A DNA stretch of 32,765 bases from Candidatus Staskawiczbacteria bacterium RIFCSPLOWO2_01_FULL_33_13 (GCA_001820215.1 MHOW01000006.1:14274-47038); one strand, 5' to 3'; positions 9,266 through 17,888 are shown, counted from the stretch's first letter. Made by a program: numbers and translations. Notes: generated by a model from the sequence alone, not told the origin.

Positions 9266-9871
9266 ATGATTATAATAACAGGACTAGGAAATCCAGGTGA
9301 AAAATTTAAACACACAAGACATAATGCAGGCTTTATGGCGCTGGATTTTTTTGCCTGCCTGCGCAGGCAGGCAAAAAAAAATGAATTCCCTGAATTTATA
9401 TTTTCTAAAAAATATAATTCTTTTATTTCTGAAAACACTTTAAACGACAATAAAATTATTCTGTTAAAACCTCAAACCTTCATGAACGAATCCGGCACCG
9501 CAGTAAAAAAGGTAATTACCCACTACAAGCTACCCACTAAAAACTTAGTAGTAGTACAGGACGACATAGATTTGCCTCTTGGAAAAATAAAGTTTTCTAA
9601 AGATTCGGGGGCGGGGGGTCACAAAGGTGTGGATTCAATTATTAATAACTTAGGCAAAAAAGATTTTATAAGATTAAAGATTGGAATTTGCCCCGTTATG
9701 CCAGAAGGCACAAAAAAACCAAAAAGCGTTGAAAAATTCGTAATTCAAAAATTTACCCCACAAGAAAAAGAAATTATCAATAATATTATAGAAGAATCCA
9801 CAAACGCCCTTAATTATTTAATTGAAAACGGTATTGAAAAAACCATGAATGAGTTTAATAATAAAAAATAA
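9266..9871 (+). CDS. pth: peptidyl-tRNA hydrolase with in-frame palindrome
   Basis: IIITGLGNPGEKFKHTRHNAGFMALD, KPQTFMNESGTAV, DDIDLPLGKIKF, GAGGHKGVDSI. Confidence 0.95.
   Translation: MIIITGLGNPGEKFKHTRHNAGFMALDFFACLRRQAKKNEFPEFIFSKKYNSFISENTLNDNKIILLKPQTFMNESGTAVKKVITHYKLPTKNLVVVQDDIDLPLGKIKFSKDSGAGGHKGVDSIINNLGKKDFIRLKIGICPVMPEGTKKPKSVEKFVIQKFTPQEKEIINNIIEESTNALNYLIENGIEKTMNEFNNKK
9346..9379. repeat. palindrome within pth
   Basis: TTTTTTTGCCTGCCTGC|GCAGGCAGGCAAAAAAA, translated as part of FFACLRRQAKK. Confidence 0.95.
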
Positions 9872-9889
9872 ATATTAAAATTAAAATTT

Positions 9890-11251
9890 ATGAATCAAAA
9901 CAAAAGAGAAAAAGATCCTTCCTTGTATGAGCCCCCAAATAATAGTGTATTAAAAAGGGGAATGGAGTCTTTTAAGCGTGCCCAGCTTGCCACAAGTCAA
10001 GAGAAACCTTCTAATAGAGAAACAGAAGCTGTAGTAGAAACCCCAAAAGGACACGATATTGTGTTCAAAGACATTGAAAATATTAAGAAAGATCTTGAAG
10101 ATTCTTACGCAAAACCAGAACAAGAAAGAGAAAGAGCAAGACAACCAAATGAATTACCTGAAAAATTGGAATATAAAAAGGGTGGCACCAAAGAAGCAAA
10201 AGGCAAAAAAATAATACCCGTTATAGTTAGTCTGTTATCTGGTTTGGGATTATTGGGAGGAATAGGAGCAACACGATCCGTTGGGCAGGAAGCTAGCGGC
10301 AAAACAACCGCCGAAAAAGGATTAGGAGAATCAGAGTTATCTAGGGAGGTTGACAGAAGAATGAAGGCTGTTGAATCTTTTTTACAAATGAAGGGGCAAA
10401 AAGAAGCTTTACAGAGGATATCGGGCTTAATTAATTTCAGGGGAAGAGAAGTTGATGAAGGGCACATGAAGGAATTTATTAAGGAGGGAATTAAATCTGA
10501 AAATATTGCAAGAATCTTTGATTCTTATAATTGGCTTTCTATAATTTATGCAGAAAATTCCCAAGCTAACACAGCCATAGGGTATGATGTGCAGTGTGTA
10601 CTTGATAATGCCAGGGGAATTTCTGAAGAAGACAGAAAACAAGCCCTGAAAGTTATTGGCCAAGCCCAAGAAAATAACAAGCAAGAGAAAAATCAAGATC
10701 AAAGGAAGCGTCTTAATACAATATTGAGAAAAGCACAAGAAATGGGCGCAAGATCAGATTTATTATTTAAAAGAGGATTGAAAGAAGAAAGTGATAGACT
10801 ATATAAGGAGGCTCGTAATTTAATGGAACCGATTATGTTTGCAATGGATCGGGATGGCGATCTTGATTTAAAAGGTGAGGTTGCAATTAATAATCTTCCA
10901 GACGATCTTAAAAGGGTGGTAGGGGAAGTTCCTCTTTTTAGATTTGATAAAGATGTACAAAAACTTAGGGGGGGACTTCCGTGGCGCGACAATTTTGAAA
11001 CTTTATTAGAAGATGAAATGATAAGGAGAAAAGCTAAAACTAGCTCTGGAAATAGATTGTTGAAATACACAGGAGAAGAGTATAAAAGACGAAGCGAAGA
11101 ATATCAGAAATGGTCTAAAGAATTAGACAGAAGATGGGAATCTGAAAAAGCTGAACGACTACGGAGAATAAGACTAGGGCCAAATTATAATCGGATACAA
11201 GAAGAAAATTATCGAAACACAAGAGAATTTCGACTCAAAAACGATAATTAA
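9890..11251 (+). CDS. hypothetical protein, one TM/Gly-rich segment and long charged helices
   Basis: 453-aa ORF; IIPVIVSLLSGLGLLGGIGA hydrophobic stretch. Confidence 0.8.
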   Translation: MNQNKREKDPSLYEPPNNSVLKRGMESFKRAQLATSQEKPSNRETEAVVETPKGHDIVFKDIENIKKDLEDSYAKPEQERERARQPNELPEKLEYKKGGTKEAKGKKIIPVIVSLLSGLGLLGGIGATRSVGQEASGKTTAEKGLGESELSREVDRRMKAVESFLQMKGQKEALQRISGLINFRGREVDEGHMKEFIKEGIKSENIARIFDSYNWLSIIYAENSQANTAIGYDVQCVLDNARGISEEDRKQALKVIGQAQENNKQEKNQDQRKRLNTILRKAQEMGARSDLLFKRGLKEESDRLYKEARNLMEPIMFAMDRDGDLDLKGEVAINNLPDDLKRVVGEVPLFRFDKDVQKLRGGLPWRDNFETLLEDEMIRRKAKTSSGNRLLKYTGEEYKRRSEEYQKWSKELDRRWESEKAERLRRIRLGPNYNRIQEENYRNTREFRLKNDN

Positions 11252-11261
11252 TATTGATATC

Positions 11262-11352
11262 AAAATTCCAATTTTTAAGTTTTGAATAAATTAAAAATGT
11301 TTTTGGGTTTTGAATTTTTAAATTTGGATTTGTTTGGGATTTAGGATTTTAT
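11262..11352. repeat. AT-rich AAATCCCAAA-type intergenic repeat, reverse orientation
   Basis: TTTTTGGGTTTTGAATTTTTAAATTTGGATTTGTTTGGGATTTAGGATTTTA, reverse-complement similar to 6864-6997. Confidence 0.7.
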
Positions 11353-11381
11353 GAAAATTTTATGTAACATTCAAAAATTAA

Positions 11382-13370
11382 ATGGCTCAGGATAAAAGTT
11401 TAAATAAACTTTTAATTGTATCAATTACCCCCTACTTTTTAGAGAAGCAGGTTTTTTGGTTTGATGAAAACTTAGATGAAATTTTACAATCAACTAAAAC
11501 TCAATCATTTTTTCAAGACAATACAATATTTTTAAAAAAGGGTCAAAGCCACAATCTTTCTGGCTTATTAAGAAAGCTGGACGAAATGGGCTATGAAAGA
11601 GTTTTTACCATACAAGCACCGGGGGAATTTTCACAAAAAGGAGGAGTTATTGATATTTTCCCTATTAACACAAATCAAGCTATGCGCCTGGATTTTTTAG
11701 GAAATAATATTGAAAATATACAACCGCTAAATATTAAAGTTGAAAACGAACAAAACGCAAAAGATATTTTAAAGAAAAAATTAAAATCCCAAAAATTATT
11801 TTCTGACTTAAAAAATATAAAACCGGATGATTATTTAGTACATTTAGATCATGGTGTAGCAAAATTTTCCGGAATGGAAAAAATAAAAGACCATGAATAT
11901 TATGTATTAGAATACGCCCAAAATGACAAACTCTTCGTACCATTGGGATTAGAAAGAAAGCTTTCACGGTATGTAGGATTTTCTAATCCTGTTGTTTCAA
12001 GACTTGGCTCGGCATTGTGGCAAAATACAAAAAGAAAAATAAAAGAAGATGTGGAAAAACTAGCCAAAGAACTTTTAGATCTTTATGCTAAAAAAGAAAA
12101 TATTACAAGAAGCTCCTATATAAATGACAACGAACTAGAAAATGAATTAACCACCTCGTTTTTATACCAAGAAACTCCTGACCAAATTCAGGCTATTGAA
12201 GATATAAAAAATGACTTAGCCAAAGACAAGCCAATGGACAGGATAGTATGCGGAGATGTGGGTTTTGGAAAAACAGAAGTGGCAATAAGAACGGCTTTTT
12301 TGGCGGGCATCAACAACCGCCAAACCGCAATAATTTGCCCAACCACCATATTGGCAAACCAGCATTTTAATAATTTTAAAAAACGGTTTGGCGCGTTACC
12401 TTTTAACATTTCTCTCATTTCAAGGCTGCAAACAAAAAAAGAGCAAAAAAAAATTATTAAAGAGGTAAAAGAAGGCAATATTGATATTTTGATAGGAACC
12501 CATAGAATTTTGTCAGCCGATATAGAATTTAAAAATTTACAACTTTTAATTATTGATGATGAACAAAGATTTGGCGTAAAACAAAAAGAAAAATTAAGAC
12601 AAAAAAATCCTTCATTGGATATTTTAAGTTTGTCGGCAACCCCAATTCCAAGAACCATTTATTTGGCGCTTTCCTCTTTTAAAAATATCAGCTTGATGCA
12701 AACTCCACCCCAAGGCAGAAGCGCAATCAACACAAACATTTTACCCTACAATAAAAAAATAATACAACAAGCTATTCATTTTGAATTACAACGAAATGGC
12801 CAAGTGTATTTTTTGCACAATAAAATACAAACTATTGAAAAAACAAAAAGCGATTTAGAAAAACTTGTTCCGGAGGCTACAATTTCTTATATACACGGCA
12901 GAATGGATGAAAAAGAATTGATAAAAATAATGGATGATTTTTCTGGCTACGCCAGATCTCGCGAAGCGAGAGAAAAAAATAGAATTGATGTGTTGGTTGC
13001 AACTACCATTATTGAAAATGGCATAGATTTGCCCAATGTAAATACCATTATCATAGAAGATGCTTCGCGCCTTGGACTTTCCCAGGCATACCAAATAAAA
13101 GGAAGAGTGGGAAGATCCCACATTAAAAGCTTTGCCTATCTTTTTTATCCAAAAAATATCACTCCCCTGGCACGCGCAAGATTAAAAGCTTTGGAAAACG
13201 CAAACGAACTTGGTTCGGGATACGCGATTGCAATGAAAGATATGGAAATTCGAGGAGCAGGAAATATTTTAGGTAAAGAACAATCGGGAAGCATAAATAA
13301 AATTGGCTTAAACCTTTATTGCCAAATATTATCAGACGCAGTTGAAAAGATGAGAATTGTTAGTTTATAA
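11382..13370 (+). CDS. mfd: transcription-repair coupling factor Mfd, strongly shortened
   Basis: GEFSQKGGVIDIFP, LVHLDHGVAKFSGM (RID), CGDVGFGKTEVAIRTAF, SATPIPRTIYLAL, TTIIENGIDLPNVNTIIIEDA, QIKGRVGRSHIKSFAYLF, MEIRGAGNILGKEQSG. Confidence 0.93.
   Translation: MAQDKSLNKLLIVSITPYFLEKQVFWFDENLDEILQSTKTQSFFQDNTIFLKKGQSHNLSGLLRKLDEMGYERVFTIQAPGEFSQKGGVIDIFPINTNQAMRLDFLGNNIENIQPLNIKVENEQNAKDILKKKLKSQKLFSDLKNIKPDDYLVHLDHGVAKFSGMEKIKDHEYYVLEYAQNDKLFVPLGLERKLSRYVGFSNPVVSRLGSALWQNTKRKIKEDVEKLAKELLDLYAKKENITRSSYINDNELENELTTSFLYQETPDQIQAIEDIKNDLAKDKPMDRIVCGDVGFGKTEVAIRTAFLAGINNRQTAIICPTTILANQHFNNFKKRFGALPFNISLISRLQTKKEQKKIIKEVKEGNIDILIGTHRILSADIEFKNLQLLIIDDEQRFGVKQKEKLRQKNPSLDILSLSATPIPRTIYLALSSFKNISLMQTPPQGRSAINTNILPYNKKIIQQAIHFELQRNGQVYFLHNKIQTIEKTKSDLEKLVPEATISYIHGRMDEKELIKIMDDFSGYARSREAREKNRIDVLVATTIIENGIDLPNVNTIIIEDASRLGLSQAYQIKGRVGRSHIKSFAYLFYPKNITPLARARLKALENANELGSGYAIAMKDMEIRGAGNILGKEQSGSINKIGLNLYCQILSDAVEKMRIVSL
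12942..12971. repeat. double-hairpin insertion in mfd
   Basis: TCTGGC-TAC-GCCAGA followed by TCTCGC-GAA-GCGAGA, in frame (SGYARSREAR). Confidence 0.9.
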
Positions 13371-13461
13371 GTTTAAATTAACTGATATAATTAAAATGCT
13401 ATAAAGGTCGTAAAAAAATAACATTTTTAATATTAAGTTTTAGTAATTTAAAATTAAATAT

Positions 13462-13728
13462 ATGGCCAAAGCAAAAAAAGAAGGAAAACTAATCGGCAAA
13501 ATTTCTCATTATTTTTCAGATATTAAAGTGGCAGTTATTAAGCTTTCTGGAGTACTTGTGCAAAAAGACGAGATAAGGATTATTGGTGGAGAAAATACGG
13601 ATTTTAATCAAAGGGTTGCCTCAATGCAAATTGACCACAAAGAAGTAAAAAAAGCAAAAAAAGGAGATTCTGTGGGTTTAAAAGTTTCAGAAAAAGTCAG
13701 AGAAGGTTATAAGGTATATAAATCTTGA
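13462..13728 (+). CDS. small EF-Tu domain 2-like beta-barrel protein (translation elongation factor-like)
   Basis: GKISHYFSDIKVAVIKLSGVLVQKDEIRIIG...VASMQIDHKEVKKAKKGDSVGLKVSEKVREGYKVYK. Confidence 0.75.
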   Translation: MAKAKKEGKLIGKISHYFSDIKVAVIKLSGVLVQKDEIRIIGGENTDFNQRVASMQIDHKEVKKAKKGDSVGLKVSEKVREGYKVYKS

Positions 13729-13771
13729 ATTACAGAATGCACCATTAAAAGTAAATAATTATTTAAAATTC

Positions 13772-14428
13772 ATGCTTAAAACTATACCCAAGTTAATCAA
13801 TAAAATAATAAAGGTTTTAATAGTAAGTGATTTTTTCCTCAATTTGGGATGGGGCCTAATGGGGCCTGTTTTCGCTATTTTTATTGTTCAAAATATTACT
13901 ATTGGAAGCATTTCTGAAGCAGCTAAAATTGCGGGGTTTGCTTCATTATTTTTTTGGATAACGAGATCAATACTACAAATACCAATTGGATACTATCTGG
14001 ATAAAAATCATGGAGAGAAGGATGATTATTGGTTTATGGTAGTAGGTACTTTTATGATGGCTTTCGTTCCATTGGGTTATATTTTTTCTCGTCAACCATG
14101 GCATATTTATTTATTACAAATCTTTTATGCAATTGCTGCTGCGATCACTGTTGCCCCATATTCAGCGATATTTACAAGACATATTGATAAAGGGAAAGAA
14201 GCAATGGCATGGAGCACATGGAGTACATTTATAGGCATTGGTGCAGGTCTTGCCGGCGGAATAGGTGGTATTGTTGCGTCAAGTATTGGTTTTACATCCG
14301 TTTTTGTTTTCGTAAGTGTTTTCACAATACTATCAGGATTTCTATTATTAATTATTAAAGATGATATCTCTATTAAAAACAAAAGCATTATAAGGATACC
14401 CCTAGAGAGAACAATTATAAAGCAATAA
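13772..14428 (+). CDS. MFS-like membrane protein, half-size
   Basis: 218 aa, about 6 TM segments; FFLNLGWGLMGPVFAIFI, IPIGYYLDK. Confidence 0.75.
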   Translation: MLKTIPKLINKIIKVLIVSDFFLNLGWGLMGPVFAIFIVQNITIGSISEAAKIAGFASLFFWITRSILQIPIGYYLDKNHGEKDDYWFMVVGTFMMAFVPLGYIFSRQPWHIYLLQIFYAIAAAITVAPYSAIFTRHIDKGKEAMAWSTWSTFIGIGAGLAGGIGGIVASSIGFTSVFVFVSVFTILSGFLLLIIKDDISIKNKSIIRIPLERTIIKQ

Positions 14429-16194
14429 TGAAAAACCAAGAAATAGCTAAAATTTTTTATGAAATAGCAAGATTTTTACAGATAGATAAAGTTGCATTCA
14501 AGCCATATGCTTACGAGCGCGCAGCTGTTTCTTTGGAAGCAATAAAAGATGATGTGGCCCAAATATACATTAAAGGAGGAAGAAAAATGCTTGAAGAAAT
14601 TGAAGGAATTGGCAAAGCCATGTCCGACCACATAGAAGAATATTTAAAAACAGGAAAAATAAAATTGTACGAGGAATTTAAGAAAAAATTGCCTGTTCAA
14701 ATGGACGAGCTAGTAAAAGTTGAGGGGCTGGGACCCCGCAAAGTAAAAGTTCTTTACCAAGAATTGGGTATTAAAAATATAAAAGATTTAGAAAAAGCGG
14801 TAAAAAAACATACTATAGCCCCCTTATTTGGATTTGGTGAAAAAACAGAAAAAAATATTATGCAGGGTTTGGAATTTTTAAAACAAAGCAAGGGTAGATC
14901 TTTAATTTCAGACATAAAACCTGTGGCAATGGAGGTGTATAAAAAACTAGAAAATTTAAAAGAGGTGCAAAAAATAAGTTTAGCAGGTTCTTTAAGGAGA
15001 GGCAAAGAAACTATTGGTGATGTAGATTTTTTGGTGGTTTCCCGCCCAGATAAAAAATATGGGCGAGGCTCGCCCCGCGAGGCGGCAAAAAACACCCAGA
15101 AGATAATGGATTTTTTTGTTGCTTTGCCAGGTGTGAAAAAAATTTGGGGTAAAGGAGGCACCAAAGCTTCGGTGCATATGGCAGACGGCTTTGATATGGA
15201 TTTACGAATAGTGCCCGAAAAAAGCTATGGAGCGGCCCTACAGTATTTTACAGGTTCTCAGGCCCACAATATTGCCACAAGAAAAATCGCTATTGATAAA
15301 GGCTTAAAATTAAGCGAGTATGGATTATTTAAAGGAAGTAAAATAATTGCTGGAAAAACTGAGGAAGAAGTATATAGGGCGCTGGGCTTACCCTATATAG
15401 CGCCAGAATTGCGGGAAGATCAAGGAGAAATTGATACAGCATTAAAAAATACGCTGCCAGATTTGGTAGAGTTAAAAGATATTAAGGGAGACTTGCATTG
15501 CCATTCCAATTGGAATGGCGGAGAAAATTCAATTGAAGTGATGGCAAGGTCCGCTATGGATTTGGGGTATGAATATATTGGTATATCAGATCATACAAAA
15601 TTTTTAAAAATTGAAAACGGCTTAGATGAAAAAAAACTGCTAAAACAAAAAGAAGCAATTAAAAAAATAAATGAAAACTATAAAAAGAAGGGAATTAAAT
15701 TTAGGGTTTTGCATGGATGCGAGGCAAATATATTAAACGACGGTTCAATTGATATTAAAGATGAAGTGTTAGCCCAACTTGATTATGTGATTGCGGGGGT
15801 ACATTCAACTTTAAAAATGGAAAAAGGGGAATTAATGGAACGAATTGAAAAAGCGATGAAAAACCCAAATGTGGATATTTTTGCCCATCCAACCGGAAGA
15901 ATTGTGGGCCAAAGAGATGAGTATCAAATTGATTTTGACAAAATATTACAAATAGCAAAAAATACCGGTACTATTTTAGAAATTAATTCATCTTCCAGAT
16001 TAGACTTGCGTGATTTATATATAAGAAGAGCAAAAGCCGAAGGCGTAAAAATGATCATTAATACCGATTCACACAAAAAAGAACAGTTATTACTTATGGA
16101 ATACGGGGCAATGCAAGCACGAAGAGGTTGGGCAGAAAAAAACGATATTATAAATACTTTGCCGGCAGAAGAGTTATTAAAATCTTTAAAATAA
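14428..16194 (+). CDS. polX: DNA polymerase/3'-5' exonuclease PolX (pol beta-like plus PHP domain)
   Basis: HhH motifs, SLAGSLRRGKETIGDVDFLV, GAALQYFTGSQAHN, PHP GDLHCHSNWNGGENSIE. Confidence 0.95.
   Translation: MKNQEIAKIFYEIARFLQIDKVAFKPYAYERAAVSLEAIKDDVAQIYIKGGRKMLEEIEGIGKAMSDHIEEYLKTGKIKLYEEFKKKLPVQMDELVKVEGLGPRKVKVLYQELGIKNIKDLEKAVKKHTIAPLFGFGEKTEKNIMQGLEFLKQSKGRSLISDIKPVAMEVYKKLENLKEVQKISLAGSLRRGKETIGDVDFLVVSRPDKKYGRGSPREAAKNTQKIMDFFVALPGVKKIWGKGGTKASVHMADGFDMDLRIVPEKSYGAALQYFTGSQAHNIATRKIAIDKGLKLSEYGLFKGSKIIAGKTEEEVYRALGLPYIAPELREDQGEIDTALKNTLPDLVELKDIKGDLHCHSNWNGGENSIEVMARSAMDLGYEYIGISDHTKFLKIENGLDEKKLLKQKEAIKKINENYKKKGIKFRVLHGCEANILNDGSIDIKDEVLAQLDYVIAGVHSTLKMEKGELMERIEKAMKNPNVDIFAHPTGRIVGQRDEYQIDFDKILQIAKNTGTILEINSSSRLDLRDLYIRRAKAEGVKMIINTDSHKKEQLLLMEYGAMQARRGWAEKNDIINTLPAEELLKSLK
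15061..15085. repeat. double-hairpin insertion in polX
   Basis: GGGCGA-GGC-TCGCCC then (C)CGC-GAG-GCG(G), in frame (GRGSPREAA). Confidence 0.85.
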
Positions 16195-16195
16195 T

Positions 16196-16915
16196 ATGGC
16201 AAAAAGAACTGAACGAGAAGCTGCTGATATATTGTTATCAGCAGAGCAAAAAGAAGTTGGAGCACGAGAATATATTAATTCTCACTGGGTGGAATCATGG
16301 AATGATAAGGGATATCTTATTGAGCACTCCGATGAGAGTAATAGATACTCTATAGTGATTGTTGGGGAAAATCACCTTATGGAAGAAGAATGGCAAAAAC
16401 AGGCAGAGCTTATAAAAATCGTAAAGCCAGAATATGTGTTACACGAGTGGCTTGGTCCATTGGTGTATGATCCTGAAACAAAGACATTTGAGGGGGCAAC
16501 TAAAGATCATGAAAACTATGCTACCGATGAAATAAGAATAAAGTCTAAAATCGGACCTTATGGGTTACCTGCTGAACTCTATGACTTAGCCCAAGAGCTG
16601 AAATTTGAAATTGTAGGGTGTGATTTGTCTCAAAAAGAATTACGGGAATTAGAGGGGCGAGTTGGCGCAGAAGAGCGAGGAATAAAAAAAGAGGGAATCT
16701 ATATGCCCGGAACCGATCAACAAGTGGTGCGTATTAGAGATGAGAGGATGGTCAAAAAAATAATAGAATATCAAAATAAGGCGACAAGACCAATCGTTGT
16801 AATTGTCGGTTGGGGTCACGGAACCGGCATTCATGATCAGCAATTATTACAGCAGAAAGGAGCTTTGGGATACATATATGTAAATCAAGGTATTAAAAAT
16901 ACAGAAAAAAAATAA
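16196..16915 (+). CDS. ChaN/EreA/TraB-like superfamily protein (tentative)
   Basis: IVIVGENHLMEEEWQKQ... and IVVIVGWGHGTGIHDQQLLQ resemble the GExH and GxGH motifs of that superfamily. Confidence 0.5.
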   Translation: MAKRTEREAADILLSAEQKEVGAREYINSHWVESWNDKGYLIEHSDESNRYSIVIVGENHLMEEEWQKQAELIKIVKPEYVLHEWLGPLVYDPETKTFEGATKDHENYATDEIRIKSKIGPYGLPAELYDLAQELKFEIVGCDLSQKELRELEGRVGAEERGIKKEGIYMPGTDQQVVRIRDERMVKKIIEYQNKATRPIVVIVGWGHGTGIHDQQLLQQKGALGYIYVNQGIKNTEKK

Positions 16916-16919
16916 ACTC

Positions 16920-17381
16920 ATGCCCAAAGAAAAATCAGCAGGAGCAATAATATATTTAATGAAAAATAATGTGCCTCATTATTTGCTTTTGCATTATCCT
17001 TCGGGCCACTGGGAATTTGCTAAAGGACACATTGAAGAGGGCGAAAAAACTGAAGAAACTGCCAAAAGAGAAATAGAAGAAGAAACTGGAATTAAAAATA
17101 TAAAACTGATTCCTGGTTTTAAAGAATATTCAAAATATTTTTTTAAAAAAAGTTATGATTTAGAAGGCGAAGCAAAAAAATTGGCACCATGGGTTTTTAA
17201 ATTAGTGATATTTTATTTAGCAGAAACTGATACAGAAAATGTAAAAATTTCTGATGAACATAAAGGTTTTTTATGGTTACCATTTACAGAAGCAATAAAA
17301 AAATTAACATTTAAAAATGCAAAAGAATTACTCAAAAAGGCTGATGACTTCGTTTCAAAAAAGAGTGTACGAGGTAGTTAA
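16920..17381 (+). CDS. Nudix hydrolase
   Basis: Nudix box GHIEEGEKTEETAKREIEEETGI. Confidence 0.92.
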   Translation: MPKEKSAGAIIYLMKNNVPHYLLLHYPSGHWEFAKGHIEEGEKTEETAKREIEEETGIKNIKLIPGFKEYSKYFFKKSYDLEGEAKKLAPWVFKLVIFYLAETDTENVKISDEHKGFLWLPFTEAIKKLTFKNAKELLKKADDFVSKKSVRGS

Positions 17382-17595
17382 AAAAATTCCAAGGGGGAAA
17401 GTATTAACTTACAAAGAAATTGCCCAAAAAATTGGCAGCCCAAATTCTGCTCGCGCAGTAGGAAGTGCTTTAAATAAAAATTATAACTCCAAAATTCCTT
17501 GCCATAGAGTAATAAGAAGTGATGGAAAAATAGGAAAATATAATAGAGGTAGCAAAAAGAAAATTAATTTATTAAAAAAAGAAGGCGCTTTTTAG
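17344..17595 (+). CDS. MGMT-like DNA-binding domain protein (Ogt C-terminal domain only)
   Basis: VYEVVKKIPRGKVLTYKEIAQKIGSPNSARAVGSALNKN...IPCHRVIRSDGKIGKY; PCHR retained. Internal ATG at 17344 preferred; overlaps the Nudix 3' end. Confidence 0.9.
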   Translation: MTSFQKRVYEVVKKIPRGKVLTYKEIAQKIGSPNSARAVGSALNKNYNSKIPCHRVIRSDGKIGKYNRGSKKKINLLKKEGAF

Positions 17596-17652
17596 TAAAA
17601 TCTTATTGCCAATTTTTAAAATTGGATATATGATAATGGTATTACAATTAAG

Positions 17653-17696
17653 CTTTGAATTATAAAATATTTTCTTGATATTTTAGTGATTCAAAG
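17653..17696. repeat. short imperfect palindrome resembling the ends of the 175-bp element
   Basis: CTTTGAATTATAAAATAT...ATATTTTAGTGATTCAAAG. Confidence 0.7.
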
Positions 17697-17705
17697 GTAA
17701 ATACT

Positions 17706-17825
17706 ATGACGAAAAACAATATGCGATTATTTTTATTATCAACTCTTTTCTTTCTTGTCTCTGTTTTGTTTATTCAAACAAGTGAGCCAGGAAGCATTAT
17801 TGCAATAATGATGCAGGCATCTTAA
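17706..17825 (+). CDS. small hydrophobic 39-aa protein
   Basis: MTKNNMRLFLLSTLFFLVSVLFIQTSEPGSIIAIMMQAS; AAAGG 8 nt before ATG; strong terminator 17 nt downstream. Confidence 0.5.
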   Translation: MTKNNMRLFLLSTLFFLVSVLFIQTSEPGSIIAIMMQAS

Positions 17826-17842
17826 TTATATTGCCCTACAAC

Positions 17843-17876
17843 AAAAAAACCGCATATTTTGATATGCGGTTTTTTT
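17843..17876. terminator. bidirectional intrinsic terminator
   Basis: AAAAAAACCGCATAT-tttg-ATATGCGGTTTTTTT between convergent genes. Confidence 0.93.
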
Positions 17877-17888
17877 GTTTATTTAAAG

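Noticed and set aside
9346-9379. Intrinsic terminator inside pth
   Set aside because: Has the T-run/GC-hairpin/A-run look of a terminator, but the pth frame continues through it with conserved motifs after it; treated as an in-frame palindromic element.
9205-9450. Minus-strand 81-aa ORF crossing the pth start
   Set aside because: Antisense to pth; partly the mirror translation of the palindrome.
9950-11070. Several minus-strand ORFs (64-123 aa)
   Set aside because: Antisense to the 453-aa plus-strand ORF; low-complexity, no motifs.
12188-12658. Minus-strand 156-aa ORF
   Set aside because: Antisense shadow of mfd helicase motifs.
13724-13738. Half-copy of the 175-bp element end (CTTGAATTACAGAATGC)
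   Set aside because: Single arm only with no matching partner nearby; could be chance similarity, so not counted as a copy.
14754-15177. Minus-strand ORFs of 136 and 61 aa
   Set aside because: Antisense to polX.
16128-16355. Plus-strand 75-aa ORF in alternative frame
   Set aside because: Overlaps polX and the following CDS in another frame; no support.
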